Source: Aselliscus stoliczkanus
Lineage: Eukaryota > Chordata > Mammalia > Chiroptera > Hipposideridae
Assembly (NCBI GenBank): GCA_033961575.1
Contig: CM066736.1
Span: 7,101,501-7,165,500 of the forward strand
Length of the DNA stretch: 64,000 bases
Reading direction: 5' to 3'
The notes beneath the pieces are model-generated. The model had not been told where the DNA came from. It searched no databases and saw only the letters and a list, made by a program, of their open reading frames with translations. A program made the translations under genes and the position numbers. Below are positions 22,427-32,150 of the stretch, piece by piece; within the stretch, counting starts at the first letter, position 1, and every line of letters begins with the position of its first letter.

Positions 22427-22563
22427 GGGCCAGCTGAGTGGCTCAGTTGGTTAAGAGCTTGCTTAAGAGTGCAAGCTCTAAGCAACAGGGTTGCCAGTTC
22501 GATTCTCGACTCAAGCTGAGCTGCCAACAGGTGGCAGGAAGGCTCAGCTTAAAAAAAAAAAAA
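22427..22563 (+). mobile_element. SINE unit 1 of a three-unit cluster (second type)
   Basis: Head GGGCCAGCTGAGTGGCTCAG, B-box-like GGTTGCCAGTTCGATTC, tail AGGCTCAGCTT plus A13. It is preceded by ATCAGCCTGGGCA (22413-22425), which recurs only after unit 3. Confidence 0.85.
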
Positions 22564-22706
22564 GGGCCGGCTGAGTGGCAGTGGTTAAGTGCTGGCTTGG
22601 GAAGCCAGCGGCCCCGGTTCAGGTCCCACGTATAAGGGCCAGTGACACTGCCCTCAAAATAAAATAAAATAAAATAAAATAAAATAAAATAAAATAAAAT
22701 AAAATA
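22564..22706 (+). mobile_element. SINE unit 2 (short head-only form)
   Basis: Head GGGCCGGCTGAGTGGCAGTG with anticodon-arm-like CTGGCTTGGGAAGCCAG, end GTGACACTGCCCTC, then an (AAAAT)n tail at 22656-22706. It abuts unit 1 with no intervening unique DNA. Confidence 0.85.
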
Positions 22707-22847
22707 GGGCCCGCCGAGTGGCGCAGTGGTTAAGCGCTGGCTTGGGAAGCCAGCGGCCCCGGTTCGGGTCCCACATATGAGGGCCACTGCCCTCAAAAAA
22801 AATAAAAATAAAATAAAATAAAATAAAATAAAATAAAATAAAATAAA
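22707..22847 (+). mobile_element. SINE unit 3 (short head-only form)
   Basis: Head GGGCCCGCCGAGTGGCGCAG with a near-intact B box GGTTCGGGTCCC, then (AAAAT)n. The flank ATCAGCCTGGGCA at 22848-22860 pairs with 22413-22425, so one duplication encloses the whole trio. Confidence 0.85.
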
Positions 22848-22929
22848 ATCAGCCTGGGCAGAACTGGAGGAATGGCGAGGGCACATCCTCAACCCCCTCC
22901 AAATCCTTGCTCCTTTACTTTAGCTAACA

Positions 22930-23490
22930 GGGTTTTTTTTATATTTTTCATTAAGTTGAATTCACATAACATAAAATTAACCATTTTAAAGTCCAGTTCA
23001 GTGGCACTTAGTACCTTCATAATGTTGTGCAACCACCACCTCGATCTAGTTCCAAAATATTTTCATCATCCCAAAAGGAAACTCCACACCCATTAGCAGT
23101 CACTCCCCATTCCCACCTCCTCCCAGCCTGCGCAACTATACCAACCTGCTTCCCTTCTATGGATTTACCTATTCTGGACATTTCACATAAATGGAATCAC
23201 AGAACACAGGACCTTTTGTGTCTGGCTTCTTTCACTTAGCATGTTTCGAGGTTCGTTGTAGCATGCACCTTTGATTCCTTTCTATGTATCATTCCTTTTT
23301 CTGTAGCATGTTCTTCATAGTTTGTATGGCTGAGGAGAAACCACCATCCATCATCATCCACTGATGGTCATTTGAGTTGTTTCTACCTTTTGCCTACTGT
23401 GAACACTGCTGCTACGAATGAACATTCATATATAAGTAATGGTTCGAGTACCTGTTTTCAATTCTTTTGGCTCTCTATTTTAGCTAACAT
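22930..23490 (-). mobile_element. L1 3' region fragment, antisense
   Basis: The plus strand shows the L1 antisense motifs TTGAATTCACATAACATAAA, CATTTTAAAGTCCAGTTCAG, ATGTTGTGCAACCACCACCT and TTTGTGTCTGGCTTCTTTCA. The SINE at 23492 inserted at its end. Confidence 0.8.
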
Positions 23491-23491
23491 T

Positions 23492-23661
23492 ATTTTTTAA
23501 AATTTTATTGGGAAACAGTGTGTTTTTCCAGGACCCATCAGCTCCAAGTCAAGTAGTTGTTTCAATCTAGTTGTGGAGGGTGCAGCTCAGTGGCCCATGT
23601 GGGGATCGAACTGGCAACTTTGCTGTTATAGGCCTGCACTCTAACCAACTGAGCTAACCAC
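23492..23661 (-). mobile_element. tRNA-derived SINE (third type, GGGAAACAGTGTG module)
   Basis: The plus strand begins T/A-rich with TTTTATTGGGAAACAGTGTG. The tRNA-like head is at the right end (CAACTGAGCTAACC; B box reversed as GGGGATCGAAC). TSD TTTAGCTAACATT (23479-23491) against TTTAGTTAACATT (23662-23674), one mismatch. Confidence 0.85.
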
Positions 23662-23759
23662 TTTAGTTAACATTTTGATGTTTCCTTTAATGCAGATGGG
23701 GAGGGGAGTATTAAGCAGTTCTCAGTTACGTACTCTTCAGGGTACAAGAAGCTACCTGA

Positions 23760-23960
23760 GAACAGGTTTAGCTAATAATAATCAGCATTATTAATTGAGG
23801 GGCCTGTGCTAAGTGCTTTACACACAATTTAATTTAATCCTCACAAATACTTGCTGAGGAAGGCATAATCCTCATACCGATTTTGCAGATGAGGAAATTG
23901 AGGCTTAGAGAGGTCAAGCAGCAGGAAGGTGACAGGATCAAGGCTCCCATCATACGCCTG
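23760..23960 (-). repeat. MIR fragment
   Basis: The plus strand shows GTGCTAAGTGCTTTACACAC, AATTTAATCCTCACAAATAC and GATGAGGAAATTGAGGCTTA. Confidence 0.65.
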
Positions 23961-23989
23961 TGTTTCTGAGTCACCATCCACCAATAATC

Positions 23990-24520
23990 ACTAAGTACTT
24001 ATTTCATTTTGTGTCAAAACAGTATTTTGAGCACCTAACATGTGCCAGGTTTGTGCCTTGTGCAAGGGATTCAAAATTGAGCAAAACACCAGCCCCACCC
24101 TCCAGGAGCTCAGAGTCCAGTGGGGGAAGGGGAATAAGAGTGAGGGGGTTGATAACGAATGAGCAATTGCATCATCAGGCACAAGCCCCCTCCAACCAAC
24201 TTAGAGGCTTGACACAGAGGAGGCAATGAAACTGGGGTAGAGTTCAGGGAGAGGTTACATCTCAGGTGGTTTTGAAAAATGTATAGGAGTTTGCCAAGCA
24301 GAAGAAAGGGAAAGGGAATATCCGGCAGTGAGAATAGTATGAGCAAAGGTCTAGAATCATGAAATGGGGACAGAAAGAAGTCTGGTGTGGCCAGAGTGTA
24401 GGGTGTTTGGTGGACATTGTCATGAGATGAGATCATTGGGTACTTTAAAGAGGCTTGAAATGTCAGGCTGAGGTGTCTGAGCTTTATTCATAAGGTTAAT
24501 GGGAGCCATGGATGGTTTAG
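23990..24520 (-). repeat. L2 LINE fragment
   Basis: It shows AACATGTGCCAGGTTTGTGC, a CCTCCAGGAGCTCAGAGTCC block and GAGCAAAGGTCTAGAATCAT, with a GGAGCCATGGATGGTTTAGA end. Confidence 0.6.
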
Positions 24521-24566
24521 AGCAGCGGAGAGACATGGCATATAATTAGACTTGTGCCTTGGAAAG

Positions 24567-24592
24567 TAATAATAATAATAATAATAATGATA
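24567..24592. repeat. (AAT)n microsatellite
   Basis: About eight AAT/ATA units, followed by an imperfect GATAATAG. Confidence 0.85.
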
Positions 24593-25190
24593 ATAGAATT
24601 TATTGAGCACGCACATGAATTATTTTACTTAATTTTTTTTAAAGATTTTTTTTTTTTAAATTATTAGGAAATTGGGGGAGAGGAACAGCGTTGGGGAATT
24701 GGGGAAGGGGAACAGACAAGTTGCTGTCTCCCTGCTCCTCAGTCCAGCTGTGGAGGACATCGCCCCATTGGCCCATGTTGGCATCGCCACTGCGCTCCTC
24801 CTCCGGGATGAGGCAGATCGGTCGCCTCTAGATGGTCGCTCAGCGCGGCTATTGGCCGCTCACACTGGCTGTCAGCCACTCACTGTAGCCTATGGCAGCC
24901 CACTGCAGCAGGGGCTCACAGCCCAGCTCCAGGTGGAGCTGTTGTTCATCATCTTAGCTATAGAAGGCAGCGTCACCGGCCCTCATATGTGGGATTCGAA
25001 CGGGGCCGCTGGCATCCCCAAACCAGCTCTCAACCAATGCGCCACTCGGCCAGCCCTTACTTAATGTTTACTAAGTCCTCTGAGGTAAGTTCATCCTTTA
25101 TCCTCATATTGCAGATGAAGAAACTGACGCTCAGAGAGTCCAAGTCACTTGCCCCTGGTGACACAGCCAACACTAAAGAAAGAAGGCCGT
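24593..25190 (-). repeat. MIR fragment split by a SINE
   Basis: The left part (AGAATTTATTGAGCACGCAC) and the right part after 25056 (GATGAAGAAACTGACGCTCA, AGTCACTTGCCCCTGGTGAC) form one antisense MIR. The SINE at 24634-25056 interrupts it. Confidence 0.6.
24634..25056 (-). mobile_element. Full-length tRNA-derived SINE
   Basis: Minus-strand order is head, CAGC-rich body, distal module, poly(A). The 130-codon plus-strand ORF across it is non-coding. TSD TTACTTAAT at 24625-24633 and 25057-25065. Confidence 0.9.
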
Positions 25191-25199
25191 AGTAAATCC

Positions 25200-25620
25200 G
25201 TGCCCCAAATTCGTGTTCTCAGCCTTTTGACGGCAGAGTGGAGGCGTCAGCCCTGGAGCCTGGGGAGCTTGCGGGAAGGCTGGGGGAAACACAGAAGCGA
25301 GGTCTGGGAAGAGGATGGCTGCGAGGCTGGAGGGGAGGAGGCGGCCCAGGACGCCATTCCCCAGCCCTCCACCACCAGAGGCCACCGGGGGGCGCCGGAG
25401 CTCCGTGTAAACCGCCTGCAGCCCTCTGCGTCCGCCGCCTGGGACCCGGGCCAAGCGCACACCTGGAAAGCTCGTGCGCCCCACGCTGACCCCGGGCAGG
25501 GGTGGGAGCGCGCGAGTAACTAGGATGCCGGTCCTCTGCGGAGCCATTACGGCCTTTAATTACCGGGATTGGAAGCGAATAATTATCTGCGAGGCCTCAA
25601 GCCACTGAGTCACTTCCCCT
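25200..25620. promoter_or_regulatory. Candidate regulatory element: GC-rich, CTCF-like, GATA and AP-1 motifs
   Basis: A non-repeat island of raised GC and CpG between repeats, 7.6 kb upstream of SH2B3 exon 1. 25382-25396 reads CCACCGGGGGGCGCC, one base from the CTCF core CCACCAGGGGGCGCC. The adjacent AT-rich part has TAATTA at about 25558-25563, TTATCT (reverse GATA site, 25583-25588) and TGAGTCA (AP-1/NF-E2, 25606-25612). The motifs are seen; enhancer or insulator function is inferred. It shows no splice-flanked coding frame. Confidence 0.4.
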
Positions 25621-25669
25621 CAGAAACCAGATTTCCCGGGGGGTGAGTCGGGGGGTGCTCGGCCTCTGG

Positions 25670-26010
25670 ACCAAGGTCAGAATTTTGGAGCCTGCGGGTA
25701 AATCCCTGCTCAGCCGCTTACCAGCCTTGTAACTTGGGCACATTTCTTCACCTCTCTGTGCCTCAGTTTCCTCCTTTGTCAAATGGAGGGAAATATTCTC
25801 TCCTTCATATTGTTGTTGGAAAAATTAAATCATTAATCTGTCTAAAGCCCTCCACATAATGCCTGGCACATACTACTCTAATAATGATAAATTCTGTAGT
25901 CAGATAGGCCTTGGGTCCAGACCAGCTGCTACAGCCACTCACCAGTTGTGTGACTTTGGACACATCCCTTCACTGCTTTGTGCCTCAGATTCATCTGAAA
26001 AATGGGGGAA
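25670..26010 (+). repeat. Two MIR fragments
   Basis: The first has CTCTCTGTGCCTCAGTTTCC and TGCCTGGCACATACTACTCT. The second has GTTGTGTGACTTTGGACACA and TTGTGCCTCAGATTCATCTG. Confidence 0.65.
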
Positions 26011-26131
26011 TTCATAGCAAACCCCTCCCAATGGAAAGTGGGTGGGTGGAAGGATATACTATTGCCTCTGATGGTCTTGGCTTGGAGCACACTTCTGGAA
26101 ATGGAGTGCAAATTATAAAAACTGTTCATCC

Positions 26132-26243
26132 ATTTTTTTATTTTTTTTTTGAGGGCAGTGTCCCTGGCCCTCGTATGTGGGATCCGAACTGGGGCCGCTG
26201 GCGTCCCAAGCCAGCGCTTAACCACTGCGCCACTCCGCTGGCC
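26132..26243 (-). mobile_element. Short (head-only) tRNA-derived SINE
   Basis: Reverse head ends CGCCACTCCGCTGGCC, with CTGGCGTCCCAAGCCAG arm and GAGGGCAGTG end. TSD CTGTTCATCC at 26122-26131 and 26244-26253. Confidence 0.9.
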
Positions 26244-26459
26244 CTGTTCATCCTTTTTTTTAGGCAAGGACTGGGGGAATGTTAGAGTCACAGGCACTGG
26301 GAGGACAGAAAAGGGACGAAAGCCATGGGAAGGAAGCAGTGTATGTAGATGGCATCAGGCACCTGCGCTTAGCAGATTAGAGCCCCCAAGACCAGGAATC
26401 CAGCTTGGAGAGTTCTGACAGCCCAGGGCGAAAGGAGGAAGGGCCCAGTTACAGAATTC

Positions 26460-26665
26460 TTCTTCGTCTTCTTCTTTTTTTTGTTTTTTTAATTTTATTG
26501 GGGGACAGCCACGGTCATTAGTTACACGTTGCTTTCATGCTAACAATGGCATAGTTGACTCTTTTAGAGAGGACGTAGCTCCCAGTGGCCCATGTGGGGA
26601 TCGAACCAGCAACCTTGGTGTTATCAGCGCCATACTCTAACCAACTGAACTAACCGGTCACCCCC
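26460..26665 (-). mobile_element. tRNA-Ile-like SINE (third type)
   Basis: The right end in reverse has the tRNA-like order GGTTAGTTCAGTTGG, a TGATAACACCAAGG arm and GGTTCGATCCCC. The left end is T-rich with TTTTATTGGGGGACAGCCA. TSD AGAATTC at 26453-26459 and 26666-26672. Confidence 0.8.
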
Positions 26666-26763
26666 AGAATTCGTTCCTGATGGCCTTTCCTGAACCTCCC
26701 AGCCCCGCTGGACCCTGATGGGTGGGAAAGGGTTAGCTGGGCACTCCCAGAGCTGCCCTGTGC

Positions 26764-27856
26764 TCTGTATTAGTTATGGTCAATATAATAAATTACTCCC
26801 TAATTTAGTGGCTTGAAAGTCCAAAGTCTCATCTCAATCAATTATGAGATTCAAGGTACAACCATTCATTCTGAGGCAAATTCCTCTCCTGCTGTAAAGT
26901 CAAGTATGTTATGTGCTTCCAAAAATGCAATGGTGGGGTAAGCATAGAACAGACATCCCTCCTCCAAAAGGGAGAAAGAAAAGAAGAAAAGAGTGACAGG
27001 TAATGAAAGAAGTCCAAATCCTTAAGTCTCTAGAATAGTCCTCTTTGGCTAGATGCTCTGCCCTCCAGGCCTGCTGGGGCCATGGTCCCACTGTCTAGCC
27101 ACACTGGGCTGGGAGGGATCCTGCCTCTGACCACACCAGGGTAGTGTTCCTGCCCCCTTTGCTGGGCAGAGGTTGGACTCCCAAGGCCCTGTGCCCACCT
27201 ATGGCTTTACTGGGCACAGCCCTGGCGCCAGGGTTCCTGGGCGGGAATTCCAGAACCACTGGAATAGAAGCAGGTGGCTTTACCAGCCTGGAGTCCTGGT
27301 GGCAGCCCCACCCCCACGACTTTGCTGGGGATAGCCCTGGTGGGGGCTCTCCGTGGCAGCCCCACCCTCAAGGTGGCCCTCAGCCTGGGTAGTGCTGCTG
27401 GCAGCTCCTCCAAAATCTAGATGGAGGCAGCCACCCGCCCTTCCCACAGCTTTGCTAGGCGCAGCACAGGCTGATGGGAGCCTGCTGGAGCCGCTCCTGA
27501 GATAGCTGACTGGGTGCTGGAGAGAAGCCCAGAAGCAGTGGCGCCTCCTTTGAAATCTTCCTGCAGTCCAGGCCCTTGCACTCTGGGCCTGTGATGAGAG
27601 GAAGACCCAATGATCTCCAAAATGCCTCAGGGGTCTTTCTTCCATTGCCTTGGGCATCTTTCTTCTGCAGCCTTTTTTTCTTTCTGGGCCCTCATCAGAA
27701 TTGCCCTTAATGGTTGGTTCACAGCAATGTAGGCTTTTTCTAGTATGCACCCCCAAACTCTTCCAGCCTCCACCCATTACCCAGCTCCAAAACCACTTCC
27801 ACCTTTTTAGGTATTTATTCCAGCAGAACCCCCTCTTCTTGGTACCAATTTTCTAT
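26764..27856 (-). mobile_element. MaLR (ERVL-type) internal sequence, fossil
   Basis: On the plus strand it shows CTCCAAAACCACTTCCACCT and the LTR-junction motif GGTACCAATTTTCTA, which directly precedes the LTR. This is the arrangement of MLT1/MST/THE1-class internal regions read in reverse. Coding frames are broken, as normal for this non-autonomous class. A matching left LTR was not seen, so the element is truncated on that side. Confidence 0.6.
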
Positions 27857-28206
27857 CTTAGTCTGTTCAGGCTGCTATAATGAAGTGCCATAAACTGATT
27901 GGCTTATACACAACAGAAATTTATTTCTCACAGTTCAGGAGGCTGGAAGTCCAGCATGCAGGTGCTGGCAGATTCAGTGGTGAGAGCTGACTCTCGGGTT
28001 CGTAGGCACTGCCTTCCAGCTGTAAGCTCACATGGCAGTTGCAGATAAGGAGCTCTCTGAGGTCTCTAATAAGGGCGTTAATGCATTAGAACTCTGCCCT
28101 CATGACCACATCACCCCCAAAGGCCTTACCTTTTAACACCATCACCTTGAGGGGTTAGGAATTCAACACGAATCTTGGGGGGACATAAACATTCAGTCCA
28201 CTGCAC
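27857..28206 (-). mobile_element. MLT1-type MaLR LTR
   Basis: The plus strand is the reverse complement of an MLT1 LTR: TTAGTCTGTTCAGGCTGCTA, CAGAAATTTATTTCTCACAG, GGAGGCTGGAAGTCCAGCAT, CCTTTTAACACCATCACCTT and ACATAAACATTCAGTCCACT. It is the 5' LTR of the internal sequence at 26764-27856. Confidence 0.75.
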
Positions 28207-28309
28207 AGCTAGGGGGCAGACCAGGCTCTCAAGACTCCTCCTCAATAGGGTCTCAGACCTTCTTCCCAGCAGAGAGAGGGCCAGTCCCCAGAAGTGACTT
28301 TTACAGATG

Positions 28310-28900
28310 TGGACACCAAGTCCTCCACTCACTGGCTGGGTGACCATGGGCTACAGTCTTTACTGTCAAGCTTCAGTGTCCTCATCTGTAAAATGGGTGT
28401 GAGGGTCTATCATTCACAGGGGCAGGTCTCTGTGGCCACCACTCTTCACAGCCCTTGAGGAAACACTTCTCCCGTTGACATCCTTTATTGAGCATGTGTT
28501 AGGTAGAAGTGCCACCCAAACTCCCAAGCCCTTAATGTCAGTGTTCTCATCAAATTCTCCCCTGCAACGCAGTGAGGTCAGCCCTGTGATTGTCCCCATT
28601 TTACAGATGAGGAAACAGAGGCCCAAATAGCCCAAGTGACCACACAGCCGAGAGAATGTTGAACACAATTCTAAACCTGTCTGGGTGACCCCAGGGCCTT
28701 CGTTCTTACTTATGAGCCCCCTCAGACAATGGCATTCCGCCCCTGAAGTAGGGAGAGGCTCTGATCAGGGCTAATGACTTCACCTTCCAGTGCCTCAGTT
28801 TCCTCATCATAAAAAGGGGACAGTAATAACAATAATTAGGTACCTACTCCAGGGCTGTCGTGAGAATTAAATGAGTTAACACACATAAAATGTCCAAGGC
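28310..28900. repeat. MIR fragments
   Basis: Three copies: 28310-28410 sense (GTCCTCATCTGTAAAATGGG), about 28500-28680 antisense (TTTTACAGATGAGGAAACAG), and about 28760-28900 sense (CAGTGCCTCAGTTTCCTCAT). Confidence 0.65.
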
Positions 28901-29745
28901 TGTGCTGTCCAGTACACTACCCACCGGCCACATGTGGCTATTTAAATTTATTTTTTCTTGTTTAAGATTTTATTGGGGGAGGGGAACAGTGTTGGGGAAT
29001 TGGGGGAGGGGACCAGCCAAGTTGTTGTTCTTCAGTCTTCGTTGTGGAGGGCGCCAGTCGCCATCTGGCTTCCTGTCGGCAGCTCGTGACCTCTAAGCTC
29101 AAGGTGCTGTGTTCAGCCCTAGTTGCGGGTGGGCGTAGCCACCATTCTATGCAGGAGTCGAACCAGCAGCCTTGTTGTTAAGAGCGCACGCTCCATCCTC
29201 TGTGCCATCCGGGTGGCAGCTCAGCTCAAGGTGTTGAGTTCAGTCTTAGTTCCCCATGGACATAGCCACCATCCCATGCAGGAGTCGAACCAGCAGCCTT
29301 GTTGTTAAGAGCGCACGCCCTATCCACTGAGCCATCCGGGCAGCAGCTCAGCTCAAGGTGCTGAGTTCAATCTTTAGTTGCAGGTGGGCATAGCCCACCA
29401 TTGAACAGGCAATCTTGTTTTTACACCAGCTGAGCCATCCTGCCACCTGTTGGCAGCTCAGCTTGGGCGCAGCATTCACTGGCCCATGTGGGAATTGAAC
29501 CGGCAGCCCCGTTGCTCAGAGCATGCGCTCTAAGCCAACTCTTAACCAACTGAGCCTCTCAGCCAGCCATTGGCTATTTAAATTTTAGTTAACATCAAAT
29601 AAAGTTGCAAAGTCAGTTCCTCAGGAACACTAGCCACATTGCCAGTGCTCAGAATGGCTAGTGGTGACCATATTGGACACGAGAGAACATTTCCATCATC
29701 ACAGAAAGTCTTCTTTGTCAGCACTGGTTTAGAGGAATGCCTGGC
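28900..29745. mobile_element. Old hAT-like DNA transposon split by a SINE
   Basis: The left part has GTGCTGTCCAGTACACTACC and GGCCACATGTGGCTATTTAA. After the SINE, the right part has TTCCTCAGGAACACTAGCCA, CAGTGCTCAGAATGGCTAGT and a GGACACGAGAGAACATTTCC block. The layout fits a non-autonomous hAT (Charlie-like) element. The family name is not certain. Confidence 0.5.
28950..29570 (-). mobile_element. Multimeric tRNA-derived SINE with several tRNA-like units, perfect 15-bp TSD
   Basis: A 621-bp insertion flanked by TGGCTATTTAAATTT at 28935-28949 and 29571-29585. In reverse it runs from a tRNA-like head (GGCTGAGAGGCTCAGTTGG) through at least three more tRNA-like units. Two are near copies of each other (about 29090-29215 and 29216-29340), sharing CATGCAGGAGTCGAACCAGC-type B boxes and TTGTTAAGAGCGCACGC. 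It ends in the GGGGAACAGTGTTGGGG module and T-rich tail. Confidence 0.85.
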
Positions 29746-29862
29746 ATCAAGCAAGCCTCAGAAACTAGTAATCATATTATTATTAAACCTAGGTCTCTTA
29801 ACTATTATAATTATAGTGTTATTCTGTTACTCTTAATCCTGTCCTAGCCTATTATTATTAGT

Positions 29863-30003
29863 ATTTTTTTTAGCTGAGCCATCCTGCCACCTGTTGACAG
29901 CTCAGCAGCAACTCAGCTCGGGCTGGGCATCATACCGCCGTTGCTCAGAGCTCAGCTCGCACTCTTGAGCGAGCTCTTTACCAACTGAGCCACTCGGCCG
30001 GCC
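29863..30003 (-). mobile_element. tRNA-derived SINE (second type)
   Basis: The reverse head is GGCCGGCCGAGTGGCTCAGT, with GCAACGGCGGTATGATGC in place of an intact B box, ending AGCTGAGCTG and CAGGTGGCAGGATGGCTCAG. It matches 19754-19916 closely. No clear TSD, because both flanks are T/A-rich. Confidence 0.8.
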
Positions 30004-30475
30004 CCTTTTTTTTTTTTTTTATATATTAATTACTAATCCTGTAACTATTAAGTGCTGTTATTGTTAACTATGATTATATTATTGTATTATATTATTATTA
30101 CATTACATTTATTAATTATTACTAACCTATTGCTATGTTATTATTAATCCTGTAAGCCTTAGCTCCTATATTACTATTAATCCTAAACCTGTTAACTGTT
30201 ATTATCCTATTTATTATTACTACTATTATCCTATTGTTATTTTATATTTGCTATTAATCTTGTAATAGTTAATCGAAGCTATTATTATTAATTAGACCTA
30301 TTAACTGTTGTTACATTATTATATGTTGTTTATCAACCCATTTATTATTAATCTTGTACCACTTCACTTTCATTTTGTTGTTATTAATGTTAATTGTTAA
30401 CGTTACTATTAATGGTATTAGTAAGTATTTATTAATATTATCATCTACTATTTTGTTATTGTTATTAATCCTGAG
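30004..30475. repeat. Degenerate TTA/ATT-rich low-complexity tract
   Basis: About 470 bp built of TATTATTA, TTAATCCTG and TTATTGTTA-like words with very low GC. It continues the same texture as 29780-29862 on the other side of the SINE. Probably an expanded and decayed (TTA)n array. Confidence 0.7.
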
Positions 30476-31124
30476 AGTCTCTGGCCCCTGGAACTTGGCA
30501 GGCAGCAGGTGCTTTCACTCACTGCAAGGAAGGATGGTGGCACCGCCTCGGCTCAGGCCGCCCTGCTTGTTTCTGGGGAATTTCAATAAACCTCTTTCTC
30601 TTTTTGGGGCCCACTGACCTGTGGAGTAGGAGGAGCCAGCCTCTCCTCGAAGAAGATGAAATTGGTGTGATGCTCTCAAATCTAGGGCAAGGCAAGGCGA
30701 TGGAAGGGGTATTCGTTGTAAACCCTTTGCCTTTCTAAGGAAAAACAAAAACAAAAAGTGAGAAGTCTAGATAGTGGAGAGCACTGAAACCAGAAACTGG
30801 GCCCTGGAGGGGATGCTGGTTGGAATAAATTAAGCGAGAAAGAAAACCACTTAGGGCTTCAGAGCAATCTTGTGCGAGAGAAGGCTTACACTGTGATTAA
30901 AAAGGGGAAGAACCACAAGTCTTCGTTTAAGTCAGCAGAACTGCAGTCCGGGCAGTGAGAGGGAAAGTGCCTGTGGCTGGCAGATTTCAGCAACCATTTG
31001 ACAACTGCTGAATACCTAGCTGCTCTGTTGGCCCCATCGGGCAGCTTTTTGACTGCAGGCAAGTAACTGTTCTCTCTGGCCCTCAATCTCCCCAAGTGTA
31101 TAAAGAGATAATAATATAGGGTGA

Positions 31125-31800
31125 TCAGTTTAGCCTTCCCTGATACCTTCTCCACCCCCGCCCCCTTGTCCCACATCCTCAGATGCGGTGTGAACATCAC
31201 TGGGGCACCTCCTAATGGGCTACCAACTGCAGACCTTTCAGCTCGAATCCAAAGCTCAACAGGTCCTTCTGCTCAAAACCCTCCATGGCTCCCTGTTGCT
31301 CTCAAGAGAATTCCCAAGCTTGTCACCAGGACCTTCCAGTCTCCATTTAATGAGCTGGCCTTTCTAACTTCATCTCTTCCCGTCTATCAGTCTAGCTATG
31401 ACCACTGCCCTCTTGACTTTTCTCGAACACACCAAGCTTATTCCCACCTCAGGACCTTTGCACTGCTGTTCCTTTGGCCTGGAATGCCCTTCCCTCAGAC
31501 CTTATCGTGTGTGGATCCTCCTTGCTGTGGGGTGGGGTGAAGGGGTGATCTCAGCTCCAATGTTTGCTCTTCAGACAGGTCCTCCCTGAGTCTCCAGTCT
31601 TAGACAGCCTCTTCCCACTCTCCATCCTGTAACTGTTCTGTCATCTTCATAATACATAATCCTATCTATTTATTTATGCTCTCTGTCCCCCCCACCAGAA
31701 TGTCAGCTCCATGAGGACAGGGATATTTGTCTTGTTTACTGCTGTGTCCCCAGCACTTAGAACAGTGCCTGCCACATAGTAGGTATTTAATACATATTTG
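31125..31800 (+). repeat. L2 LINE 3' fragment
   Basis: It shows AACCCTCCATGGCTCCCTGT, CTCAGGACCTTTGCACTGCT, GGCCTGGAATGCCCTTCCCT, then CAGCACTTAGAACAGTGCCT and TAGTAGGTATTTAATACATA. One of the longer L2 copies here. Confidence 0.7.
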
Positions 31801-32004
31801 TGGAAAGCACATGGTTATTGCCAGTTCCTTCAAGGTTATGGGACTCCAAGGATCGTACAGTAGACCAGCCCCCCTTCCCCCATCGGGGTGGAGTCTGGAA
31901 CTGGAAATCCCCACCTTCCGGGGAACCCCTTTCTGTAGCTCCAAGGGCAGGACTAGGCTTGATTGTATCATTAACACTCATGTAGAAGTGTTTTCTCTTG
32001 GGCA

Positions 32005-32150
32005 AAGTCCCATGCTAACTGCTTGAATGCATTCACTCATTTAATCCTCACCGGAACCCAGTGGAGTGAGTACTCTTATTATTTCCATTTCAAAGATGAG
32101 AGACCTGAGATGCGGAGAAGTCCAGTCATTTACCCAAGGCTAGGAAGAGG
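32005..32150 (-). repeat. MIR fragment
   Basis: The plus strand shows ATTTAATCCTCACCGGAACC, a TCAAAGATGAGAGACCTGAG block, and TCATTTACCCAAGGCTAGGA. Confidence 0.55.

Noticed and set aside
22564..22650. A possible tRNA gene (A and B boxes, anticodon-like arm)
   Set aside because: It is the head of a SINE: A-rich tail, repeated copies with the same 3' junction, and target-site duplications.
28950..29570. CRISPR-like array of repeated units
   Set aside because: The repeats are tRNA-like SINE units of over 100 bp in a mammalian genome, with a 15-bp TSD. There are no spacers of uniform size.
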